Assembly: GCA_028821635.1 (NCBI GenBank)
Contig: JAPPDO010000389.1
Span: forward strand, 1 to 5,374
Source: Ekhidna sp.
GTDB taxonomy: Bacteria > Bacteroidota > Bacteroidia > Cytophagales > Cyclobacteriaceae
Reading direction: 5' to 3'
Length of the DNA stretch: 5,374 nt
Under the pieces are notes generated by a model, which saw nothing but the letters and a program-made list of their open reading frames with translations, was not told the origin of the DNA and ran no database searches. Positions 1-5,374 of this stretch are shown here, one piece after another. Positions within the stretch are counted from its first letter, which is position 1. Every line of letters starts with the position of its first letter. A program made the translations under genes and the position numbers.

Positions 1-1
1 A

Positions 2-922
2 GGTAACTTTCCTATTGGTTTTAAAATTTGGAATACTGCCAATCATGTAACCTTTAAAGGCACAGTTTCTGATGTTTATGATGAAAATGGTGATTATTTT
101 ACCCAAAAGACATTTACTGCTATAGAAAAAAAAGACTTCATCAATAAATGGGTTTCCAAATACAAAGTCGAATCCGACTTCATTGGATTTTTAGCCGGCA
201 CCAACGGAAATGATTTTCAACAAAATGGAATTGTATATATTCTGAATGAAAAAGAACAAATGGCTAATCCTAGAGGAATTCGGATTAGTAGTAAAAATCT
301 TATTCAATCTTCCATTTATTATGCAGTAAGACGGACAATTAAACAAACCTGGCTCAACGATCGGGATCAGTTTCTTTACCCTAATGATGGTTGGAAAAAA
401 GATAGAACATTCCAAAATGACTGCCTTGTCTTTACGCTTTTTCACGGGCAAAACAGAATATCCTCGAAACAAGGCACAAATTACTGGATACCTTTCACAG
501 AGCAGGAAGTGGATGCCAGAGAGAAGTTTGAAAGCAATTTTATGACACAGTTCGTCAAAGGTAAGATTAAGACTGACGGCAGTGGCATAGACCTTTTTAG
601 CGTGGTGCTGGAACCGAAGCCTGAGTACAGAGATCGATACGTTTCCAAGCCGGCATTGAAATTTTCTAAAGAGGCATCTGAAGTCTTTGATGCGGGAAGA
701 TCCCTTTGGAAGTACTATCATCAGCAGCCAAACTGTAACGTAAACGCTTCACTTTATGACATAAGGGAGCATTTTCAGGGAAGGAGCGACAGAGGACAGA
801 TGAACAGTAAAAGTGATGACTTGACTTATGTAAAATTAATCACTGAATTGCGAAGTAAACTTAAACTCTTGGCGGATAAAATTACCCCAAAGGTCTACGA
901 ATATGGATTTCTGAAAAATTAG
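2..922 (+). CDS. C-terminal part of a probable N6-adenine DNA methyltransferase (5'-truncated by window edge)
   Basis: The reading frame is open from base 2 to a TAG at 920-922, giving 306 visible residues. The ATG at 260 (visible residue 87) is internal: family-like sequence continues upstream of it, beginning with FPIGFKIW at visible residues 3-10. Other segments I associate, from memory, with the C-terminal region of large N-6 DNA methylases of restriction-modification type are NDFQQN (70-75), TWLNDRDQFLYP (116-127), FQNDC (137-141), FHGQNRIS (147-154) and NYWIPFTEQEV (160-170). The S-adenosylmethionine site and the NPPY-type catalytic motif would lie further upstream, outside the window, so the methylation activity is not shown here. 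The role would be methylation of adenine in host DNA, either with a partner restriction activity or as a solitary enzyme. The neighbouring peptidase/PIN pair agrees with a defence setting. The assignment to a methyltransferase rests on recalled motifs; the truncated gene itself is certain. Confidence 0.66.
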   Translation, partial: GNFPIGFKIWNTANHVTFKGTVSDVYDENGDYFTQKTFTAIEKKDFINKWVSKYKVESDFIGFLAGTNGNDFQQNGIVYILNEKEQMANPRGIRISSKNLIQSSIYYAVRRTIKQTWLNDRDQFLYPNDGWKKDRTFQNDCLVFTLFHGQNRISSKQGTNYWIPFTEQEVDAREKFESNFMTQFVKGKIKTDGSGIDLFSVVLEPKPEYRDRYVSKPALKFSKEASEVFDAGRSLWKYYHQQPNCNVNASLYDIREHFQGRSDRGQMNSKSDDLTYVKLITELRSKLKLLADKITPKVYEYGFLKN

Positions 923-950
923 ATTCTTTGTGTTCATGCTGGATTTTTCC

Positions 951-963
951 ACGCTGGCAGCGT
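951..963. promoter_or_regulatory. Perfect 13-base palindrome, candidate operator for the HTH-peptidase gene
   Basis: ACGCTG-G-CAGCGT is a perfect inverted repeat with a one-base centre at 957. It lies about 20 bases upstream of the TAnnTTTG box at 977-984, over the expected -33 region. A second small dyad, TGGA-TTTT-TCCA at 940-951, abuts it. A one-base loop cannot form an RNA hairpin, so a protein-binding site in DNA is more likely than a terminator. The product of the following gene has an N-terminal helix-turn-helix and would be the natural ligand. Operator function is inference from position and symmetry. Confidence 0.45.
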
Positions 964-976
964 AAAGTTAAATACA

Positions 977-984
977 TACTTTTG
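977..984 (+). promoter_or_regulatory. Bacteroidota-type -7 promoter box (TACTTTTG)
   Basis: TACTTTTG matches every fixed base of the Bacteroidota -7 consensus TAnnTTTG. The usual upstream TTTG (-33) is poor: the expected place is taken by the palindrome at 951-963. With the normal distance to the start of transcription, the mRNA would begin at or next to the ATG at 989, giving a leaderless or nearly leaderless message for the peptidase/PIN pair. Confidence 0.5.
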
Positions 985-988
985 TGGC

Positions 989-2131
989 ATGAGAGTGGAA
1001 GTAGATGTGAACATGCTGACCTGGGCAATTGAACGGGCTGGGTATGACCCGTCTGAATTTGCCCAAAAAATGCCTCAAATAACAGCGTGGTTAAATGACG
1101 AAAGAAAACCAACAGTGAAGCAACTGGAAGAATTCTCCAGAAAGGTTCACCTGCCTTATGGATACTTATTCTTACCCGAACCCCCAAAAGAATCATTACC
1201 AATCCCATTTTTCAGAACAAAGGACAGAAAGGGTGAAAAAGTAAGTTTAAATGTTTATGATACAATTTTAACACTTCAACGGAGACAGGGCTGGCTCAAG
1301 GAATATTTACAGGACAATGATTTTGAGCCGTTAAAATATGTAGGGCAGTTCAAAAATAGTCAGGAGTTGATGATCCGGTCGAGTAATGTGGATGCTATTG
1401 TAAACAGTATCCGAAGCACTCTCGGGCTTGCAGCAGACTGGACCAGACATCGTCGTAACCGGCAAGATGCCCTAGATTACCTAGTCGAAAACATTGAGGA
1501 TAAGGGTATTATCACGGTTTTTAATGGAGTCGTTGAGAACAATACCTACCGAAAAATTGAAGTGGAGGAGTGCAGAGGTTTTGTTCTTGTTGATGATTTT
1601 GCCCCCTTCATGTTTATAAATAACGCTGACAGTAAGGCCGCCCAGCTTTTTACGATCGTACATGAACTTGCTCATATCTGGACAGGGCATAGTGCCGGCT
1701 TTGACTTTCGAACACTTCAACCCGCTGATGATCCGATAGAGATTCTTTGTGACAAAGTAGCAGCAGAATTTTTAGTGCCGGAGAATACATTCAACGATCA
1801 ATGGCATGAAAATCCTGACATTCAAGGTTGCGCTCGTTTTTTCAAAGTAAGTGAACTCGTTATTGCCAGAAGATCCCTGGATACCGGAAAAATCCCCAAA
1901 GAACAGTTTTTTGAATTTTATGAGGAGTATAAAAATCAGGAGATTGTTAAAAAGCAAAATCATGGATCGGGAGGGGATTTTTATGCAACCGTCAGGAGAA
2001 GACTTAGTCCAACATTCGCTTCTCATATCCATAATGCCGTCAAAACCGGAAAGTTACTTTATCGGGATGCCTACAAACTAACGGGTATGAAAGGAGACAC
2101 TTTTGATAAATTCTTCGATAAAACCATGTAA
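989..2131 (+). CDS. HTH-containing ImmA/IrrE-family zinc metallo-endopeptidase
   Basis: This 380-residue protein has the full layout of long ImmA/IrrE (DUF955) proteins. Residues 1 to about 65 form an XRE-like helix-turn-helix segment ending in YGYLFLPEP (57-65). A linker of about 100 residues follows. The peptidase core has HELAH at 225-229 (His225, Glu226, His229) and a downstream IEILCDKVAAEFLVP helix (250-264), in which Glu251 is the likely third zinc ligand. The C-terminal domain (about 326-378) carries GGDFYATVRRR and LLYRDAYKLTG segments typical of the family. All catalytic residues are present. Known relatives cleave repressors or regulators (ImmA on ImmR, IrrE on DdrO), and HTH-fused forms commonly sit beside PIN-type toxin genes as the regulatory or antitoxin partner. 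The start at 989 gives the family-typical MRVEV N terminus; Met9 (1013) is the alternative. The PIN gene follows after six bases, suggesting coupled translation. The family call is firm; the substrate and antitoxin role are inferred. Confidence 0.93.
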   Translation: MRVEVDVNMLTWAIERAGYDPSEFAQKMPQITAWLNDERKPTVKQLEEFSRKVHLPYGYLFLPEPPKESLPIPFFRTKDRKGEKVSLNVYDTILTLQRRQGWLKEYLQDNDFEPLKYVGQFKNSQELMIRSSNVDAIVNSIRSTLGLAADWTRHRRNRQDALDYLVENIEDKGIITVFNGVVENNTYRKIEVEECRGFVLVDDFAPFMFINNADSKAAQLFTIVHELAHIWTGHSAGFDFRTLQPADDPIEILCDKVAAEFLVPENTFNDQWHENPDIQGCARFFKVSELVIARRSLDTGKIPKEQFFEFYEEYKNQEIVKKQNHGSGGDFYATVRRRLSPTFASHIHNAVKTGKLLYRDAYKLTGMKGDTFDKFFDKTM

Positions 2132-2137
2132 TTCCTA

Positions 2138-2638
2138 ATGAGAGTATATGTAGTAGACAGTAATTTTTTTATTCAGGCTCACAGGGCTACATACCCCCCG
2201 GATGTCGTAAAAAGCTTTTGGACTAAAGTCCATGAGTTAGCTGAGGCCGGAACCATTGTTAGTATTGATAAAGTACAAGGAGAAATTTGTGATAAGAATG
2301 ATCCTCTCGAAAGGTGGTGCACCGGCAATCTCCCCTCTGACTTTTTCAGGGATTCATCCTCGGTTTTGAAAGAATACGGACAAATCTCCGAATGGGCAAA
2401 TTCCAAAAAGGGTCACTATCAACCAGAGGCAATTAACGAATTTTTAGATGCTGATGAAGCAGACGCATTTTTAGTTGCATACGCTTTGCAAGACATTGGT
2501 AATAGGGTGCTGGTCACGCATGAAGTAAGTGAACCAAATAGAAAGAACAAAGTTAAGATACCCGAGCCTTGTGATGAGTTTGAGATAACTTACATGAATA
2601 CCATCCAAATGTTTCGAGAACTTGGAGTAACTTTCTAA
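2138..2638 (+). CDS. DUF4411 family protein, PIN-like nuclease fold (probable toxin of a TA-type pair)
   Basis: This 166-residue cytoplasmic protein matches the DUF4411 family over its whole length. The N terminus is MRVYVVDSNFFIQAHR with Asp7, then AGTIVSIDKVQGEI (37-50) with Glu49. Next come ADAFLVAYAL (108-117) with Asp109, VLVTHEV (124-130) with Glu129, and the family-typical KVKIPEPC (138-145). The acidic residues fit the metal-binding carboxylates of a PIN ribonuclease, so an active nuclease is plausible. The start codon lies six bases after the stop of the HTH-peptidase gene, in the same frame and without a Shine-Dalgarno sequence, which points to translation by reinitiation and fixed stoichiometry. 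The order regulator-then-nuclease is that of many toxin-antitoxin operons. The family assignment is confident. RNA cleavage, toxicity, and neutralisation or processing by the peptidase are inference; an anti-phage role is possible given the methyltransferase upstream. Confidence 0.88.
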   Translation: MRVYVVDSNFFIQAHRATYPPDVVKSFWTKVHELAEAGTIVSIDKVQGEICDKNDPLERWCTGNLPSDFFRDSSSVLKEYGQISEWANSKKGHYQPEAINEFLDADEADAFLVAYALQDIGNRVLVTHEVSEPNRKNKVKIPEPCDEFEITYMNTIQMFRELGVTF

Positions 2639-2713
2639 GTATGTAAAACAGGAAGTAAAACCAGTCATTTTTGACAGAGAACTATCACCTTATTTCCCTG
2701 CTTATTTACTAGA

Positions 2714-2738
2714 AGTAAAATGCTCACTTTACTGTTTT
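2714..2738 (+). terminator. Weak terminator-like dyad after the peptidase/PIN pair
   Basis: AGTAAA (2714-2719) and TTTACT (2728-2733) form a six-pair stem with an eight-base loop, followed by GTTTT. The stem is AT-rich and the T run is short, so it would be a poor intrinsic terminator. It is the best candidate in the 160-base gap 2639-2798. That gap also has an 11-base palindrome TTATC-A-GATAA (2737-2747) and no supported gene or clear promoter. Confidence 0.22.
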
Positions 2739-2798
2739 ATCAGATAATTCCAACCATCTCCGTCGTATCAGTATCTTATTAGTAGCTTTAAAAAAATT

Positions 2799-3761
2799 AT
2801 GAAACTGATGATACAAAAATATTTACTCAATGTGCTGGCCTTTTCGGTAATTATAATCAGTTGTAAGGATGAAGTGCCGATAATTGAACCTCCATTTATT
2901 ACCGTTACGGCGAAGGTTAACGATTCAGTTGTAAAAAGTGGCAGTGATATTGAGGTAGACTCTACCATCGTATTAACTATCGCAGTGATTGCAGATGGCG
3001 ATTTTAATAATTATTCTTTTTCAACTATTCCTGTGGAAATGGAAAGAACATTCGAACCTCTGTCAGATGCCGACCCGCTGAACTTCTCACTAAAAAAGTT
3101 GATTGATGTCTTTTCGCTGACTTATCATACAGTTGGTACAACTTCACTTGAAATTTATGCTATGGATGATTTGAACCAAATTTCAAATACTCTCATATAT
3201 TATTTTAATATTGTCCGATCCTCTCCTAAAGTTCAATCCGCAACTCAGTTATTGATAGAAGGATTTCCAAACAGTGATTTTTTGGGCAGCTTTTATGATG
3301 TCATAAAAGATTCCGTTTACTCTTCTACCAATGCGACGCTGAATGATGCGAAAATTGATTTATTACTTCACTATACTGATACGCTGGGATATACTATTGC
3401 TGCAATTGATGACCATGAAGCTGGCATTATCGTCAAAACTAAAGCAGAAGTCGATCTTAATGACTTTAATCAACAGAATGCTACAAGATTTAAGACTTTC
3501 TTAACGGCACCGGACTTCGATGACATTACAACTCTTGCAGAACTGGAGAACGCATATAACGAGGATGCAGGAAATGTAAATGATAACAGCAGAGTTACCG
3601 GACTAAAAGTTGGAGATATTTTCGGTTTTACTCTTGACATCAGGAGAGGATCAAAGATTGGGTTAGTTAAAGTGATCGCTGCTGGAAACACGGAAACCTA
3701 TAGTGCAATTAAAATTCAGGTGAAAATTGAATCTGATACTACTGATGAATTACCGTTGTAA
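2799..3761 (+). CDS. Uncharacterised Bacteroidota lipoprotein, probably surface exposed
   Basis: This 320-residue protein has a lipoprotein signal peptide: Lys2 and Lys7, a hydrophobic stretch about 9-20, and lipobox IISC with Cys22 as the lipidated residue after cleavage. The mature protein begins Cys-Lys-Asp-Glu, which fits the K-(D/E)2 export signal described for surface lipoproteins in Bacteroidota, so display on the outer face of the outer membrane is likely. Residues about 30-140 are beta-rich and Ig-like, ending in a strand pair with YAMDDLNQISN (120-130). Residues about 145-310 resemble a C-terminal domain seen in other Bacteroidota lipoproteins: GSFYDVIKDSVY (163-174), KIDLLLHY (185-192), TRFKTFLTAPDFDDI (229-243) and LKVGDIFGFTLD (269-280). 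No catalytic motif is visible. The gene stands alone, with 160 bases before and 227 after, and no SusC-like partner in the window. The start at 2799 gives a normal signal peptide; Met4 (2808) would also work. The specific function is unknown. Confidence 0.85.
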   Translation: MKLMIQKYLLNVLAFSVIIISCKDEVPIIEPPFITVTAKVNDSVVKSGSDIEVDSTIVLTIAVIADGDFNNYSFSTIPVEMERTFEPLSDADPLNFSLKKLIDVFSLTYHTVGTTSLEIYAMDDLNQISNTLIYYFNIVRSSPKVQSATQLLIEGFPNSDFLGSFYDVIKDSVYSSTNATLNDAKIDLLLHYTDTLGYTIAAIDDHEAGIIVKTKAEVDLNDFNQQNATRFKTFLTAPDFDDITTLAELENAYNEDAGNVNDNSRVTGLKVGDIFGFTLDIRRGSKIGLVKVIAAGNTETYSAIKIQVKIESDTTDELPL

Positions 3762-3801
3762 GAATAGCAAAGTCTCGAGCATTACCCAAAAAAAATGTTT
3801 T

Positions 3802-3892
3802 CCGAGTAAAGGGCATCTGGCGGGTCTAAAAAAATCTTTACCGGCAGTCAGACACGGCCATCTGCCTCGGTTACTCTTAGTCCGGGCCGCCT
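3802..3892. other. GC-rich intergenic block with overlapping inverted repeats (unidentified)
   Basis: Within the 227-base gap between the lipoprotein gene and ffh, bases 3841-3890 are 33/50 G+C, against 22/60 at 3901-3960. Pairings I can see are GAGTAA (3804-3809) with TTACTC (3871-3876), CTGGCGG (3817-3823) imperfectly with CCGGCAG (3841-3847), GGCAG (3843-3847) with CTGCC (3862-3866), and CTCGG (3866-3870) with CCGGG (3882-3886). Several are mutually exclusive. GGCATCTGGC (3812-3821) and GGCCATCTGCC (3856-3866) are imperfect direct copies. It could be a transcription-end structure for the lipoprotein gene, a small RNA, or a degraded repeat element. No T run directly follows any stem on the + strand, and no tRNA or SRP RNA signature is present. 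The only short frame I followed in the gap (ATG 3911) ends after 17 codons. Confidence 0.4.
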
Positions 3893-3961
3893 CATAATTT
3901 TTATTCCGTCATGAGAGGAGCAAAAATAAATGCAACCGTTAATTCTCGCAATGGGTATATG

Positions 3962-3969
3962 TAAATTTG
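3962..3969 (+). promoter_or_regulatory. Bacteroidota-type -7 promoter box for ffh (TAAATTTG)
   Basis: TAAATTTG is an exact match to TAnnTTTG, ending 19 bases before the ffh ATG. Transcription would then start near 3975-3977, leaving a leader of only about 12-14 bases. The expected -33 position (around 3938-3942) has GTTAA, a weak match to TTTG. There is no Shine-Dalgarno at normal spacing; the bases just before the start codon are A-rich. Confidence 0.5.
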
Positions 3970-3988
3970 AGGTTCATTCAAGAATACG

Positions 3989-5311
3989 ATGTTTGATAAT
4001 TTAAGTGTAAAGCTGGATAAAGCGTTTAAAACGCTCAAAGGGCAGGGACAGATTACCGAAGTCAATATTGCCACGACGGTAAAAGAAATCCGAAGAGCAT
4101 TGGTCGATGCTGATGTTAATTACAAAGTCGCTAAGGAGTTCACAGATAAAATTAAAGATGAAGCACTCGGCAGAGATGTCCTGATCGCTGTTTCTCCCGG
4201 ACAATTACTTACCAAGATCGTCTCTGAGGAGCTCACCAAACTTATGGGAGTGCAGCATGTTCCCATTAACCTTGATGGCAGTCCAAACATCATCCTGATT
4301 GCAGGCATTCAAGGCTCCGGTAAAACGACGTTTACAGCGAAACTGGCAAATCTTTTAAAAAAACAGGGAAGAGGCATCCTTTTAGCGGCCTGTGATATTT
4401 ACAGACCGGCAGCTATTGATCAACTGAAAGTATTGGGGGAGCAAGTGGGAGTAGAGGTCTATGCTGAACCGGAAAATAAGGATGCCGTTAAAATCGCAAA
4501 AAATGCGATAAAGTTTGCCAAAGATAATAGCAAGAAGACCCTGATTATAGACACTGCCGGACGGCTTGCCGTAGATGAACAGATGATGAATGAAATCGCT
4601 GAACTCAAAAAGGCAGTCAATCCGTCAGAGACGCTGTTTGTGGTGGATTCGATGACAGGCCAGGATGCGGTAAACACGGTTGCAGCTTTCAATGAGCAGC
4701 TGGATTTTGATGGAGTGGTATTGACCAAATTAGATGGTGATACACGAGGCGGAGCGGCACTGTCAATCAGAAAGCAGGTAGCGAAACCCATCAAATACAT
4801 TTCAACAGGTGAGAAGATAGATGCCATTGACCTTTTCCACCCGGACCGTATGGCGAATAGAATCCTTGGAATGGGAGATGTGGTTAGCTTAGTGGAGCGA
4901 GCCCAGCAGGCTTATGATGAAGAGGAAGCAAAAAGAATCAATAAGAAAATACAGAGTAATCGGTTTGGCTTTGATGACTTTTTAAAGCAAATGGAGCAGT
5001 TGAAGAAGATGGGAAGTATGAAAGACCTCGTCGGCATGATACCCGGAGCCGGAAAGGCGATGAAGGACATTGATGATGATTCTTTTAAGCCTATAGAGGC
5101 CATTATTAAGTCAATGACTCCTAAAGAGAGAGCCAACTCAGAAATCTTGAATGGAACAAGAAAACAGCGTATTGCTAAAGGAAGCGGCACCTCCGTTCAG
5201 GAAGTAAATCAGCTTCTCAGACAATTTGAGCAGATGCGCAAGATGATGAAGATGATGAATAAATCCGAAGGGAAGAGAGCACTCGCTAATATGTTCGGCG
5301 GGATAAAGTAA
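3989..5311 (+). CDS. ffh: Signal recognition particle protein Ffh (SRP54 homologue, GTPase)
   Basis: This complete 440-residue Ffh binds the SRP RNA and hydrophobic signal sequences of nascent chains and delivers ribosomes to FtsY at the inner membrane. The N domain spans about 1-90. The NG GTPase motifs are all present: G1 GIQGSGKTT (106-114), G2 DIYRPAA (136-142), G3 DTAGR (188-192), G4 TKLDGD (246-251) and the G5-region STGEK (272-276). The M domain starts about 295 and has FGFDDFLKQMEQLKKMG (326-342), MIPG (350-353), SMTPKER (375-381), the SRP-RNA-binding segment RIAKGSG (394-400) and a methionine-rich tail (Met416, 419, 420, 422, 423). The start MFDNLS is normal for the family, and so is the length. 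Small departures are Ile for Leu in G1 and Ile for Thr or Val in G2. Both are conservative. It has its own promoter-like box and is separated from the lipoprotein gene by 227 bases, so it is probably transcribed independently. Confidence 0.98.
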   Translation: MFDNLSVKLDKAFKTLKGQGQITEVNIATTVKEIRRALVDADVNYKVAKEFTDKIKDEALGRDVLIAVSPGQLLTKIVSEELTKLMGVQHVPINLDGSPNIILIAGIQGSGKTTFTAKLANLLKKQGRGILLAACDIYRPAAIDQLKVLGEQVGVEVYAEPENKDAVKIAKNAIKFAKDNSKKTLIIDTAGRLAVDEQMMNEIAELKKAVNPSETLFVVDSMTGQDAVNTVAAFNEQLDFDGVVLTKLDGDTRGGAALSIRKQVAKPIKYISTGEKIDAIDLFHPDRMANRILGMGDVVSLVERAQQAYDEEEAKRINKKIQSNRFGFDDFLKQMEQLKKMGSMKDLVGMIPGAGKAMKDIDDDSFKPIEAIIKSMTPKERANSEILNGTRKQRIAKGSGTSVQEVNQLLRQFEQMRKMMKMMNKSEGKRALANMFGGIK

Positions 5312-5374
5312 TATGCACCTCATCTTGAGATTGTCGTACCGCACCATAGATAAAAGCCATTTGGATCGACTGAG

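Noticed and set aside
191..721. Minus-strand open frame of 176 codons
   Set aside because: It lies antisense to the methyltransferase fragment, has no recognisable family features, and looks like an overlap shadow.
260..922. A 220-residue gene starting at the ATG at 260
   Set aside because: The frame stays open to base 2 and the upstream part carries family-like sequence (FPIGFKIW), so this ATG is internal to a larger gene truncated by the window edge.
1851..2081. Plus-strand 76-codon frame inside the peptidase gene
   Set aside because: It overlaps conserved C-terminal peptidase sequence in another frame and has no features of its own.
2664..2675. Hairpin GTCA-TTTT-TGAC as terminator after the PIN gene
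   Set aside because: The stem is four pairs and no T run follows it.
2652..2720. Direct repeat GAAGTAAAA (2652-2660 and 2712-2720), as a CRISPR or attachment site
   Set aside because: There are only two nine-base AT-rich copies, with no regular spacing or accompanying genes.
2783..2790. Promoter box TAGCTTTA upstream of the lipoprotein gene
   Set aside because: The last consensus base is wrong, no TTG lies at the -33 distance, and the predicted start of transcription would fall almost on the start codon without other support.
3841..3892. tRNA gene in the GC-rich block
   Set aside because: There is no T-arm GGTTCGAATCC-like segment, no acceptor pairing at tRNA length and no CCA end.
3762..3988. 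SRP RNA (ffs) gene next to ffh
   Set aside because: The conserved SRP RNA core (GGTCAGG...GGAAGCAGCC type) is absent on both strands.
4459..4827. Minus-strand open frame of 122 codons inside ffh
   Set aside because: It is antisense to the highly conserved GTPase domain and its serine-rich, low-complexity translation looks like a shadow.
5313..5374. Start of a downstream gene one base after the ffh stop
   Set aside because: ATG at 5313 opens 20 codons to the window edge, but the translation (MHLILRLSYRT...) matches nothing I know and a stretch this short is often open by chance.

Overview
The window reads as a chromosomal segment from a member of the Bacteroidota (Cytophagia/Sphingobacteriia-like; genus not assignable). 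Three things support this. The lipoprotein at 2799-3761 has a Bacteroidota-type export signal (Cys-Lys-Asp-Glu) after its lipobox. Two genes are preceded by exact matches to the Bacteroidota -7 promoter consensus TAnnTTTG. The Ffh protein resembles Bacteroidota Ffh, and Shine-Dalgarno sequences are absent. All genes lie on the + strand and base composition is moderately AT-rich.

Left part (1-2638) is an accessory, defence-like block. It begins with the C-terminal 306 residues of a large protein cut by the window edge, which I read as the C-terminal part of an N6-adenine DNA methyltransferase of restriction-modification type; the catalytic domain is outside the window. After 66 bases comes a complete gene for an ImmA/IrrE-family zinc metallopeptidase with an N-terminal helix-turn-helix. 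Six bases later is a DUF4411 (PIN-like nuclease fold) gene. The last two look like a translationally coupled toxin-antitoxin-type pair. Its promoter region holds a perfect 13-base palindrome about 20 bases upstream of an exact TAnnTTTG box that ends only four bases before the peptidase start codon. This suggests autoregulation and a leaderless or nearly leaderless mRNA.

Middle part (2639-3988) holds one gene for an uncharacterised, probably surface-exposed lipoprotein between two intergenic regions. The first (2639-2798) has only a weak terminator-like dyad. The second (3762-3988) contains a compact GC-rich block (33 of 50 bases G+C at 3841-3890) with several competing inverted repeats and no open reading frame of note. 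I do not recognise it.

Right part (3989-5374) is core genome: a complete ffh gene for the signal recognition particle GTPase, with its own TAnnTTTG box. The last 63 bases hold no gene I can support.

The most distinctive item is the methyltransferase / HTH-peptidase / PIN arrangement with its operator-like palindrome. The individual families are known, so I would call the association worth checking, not a proven new system.
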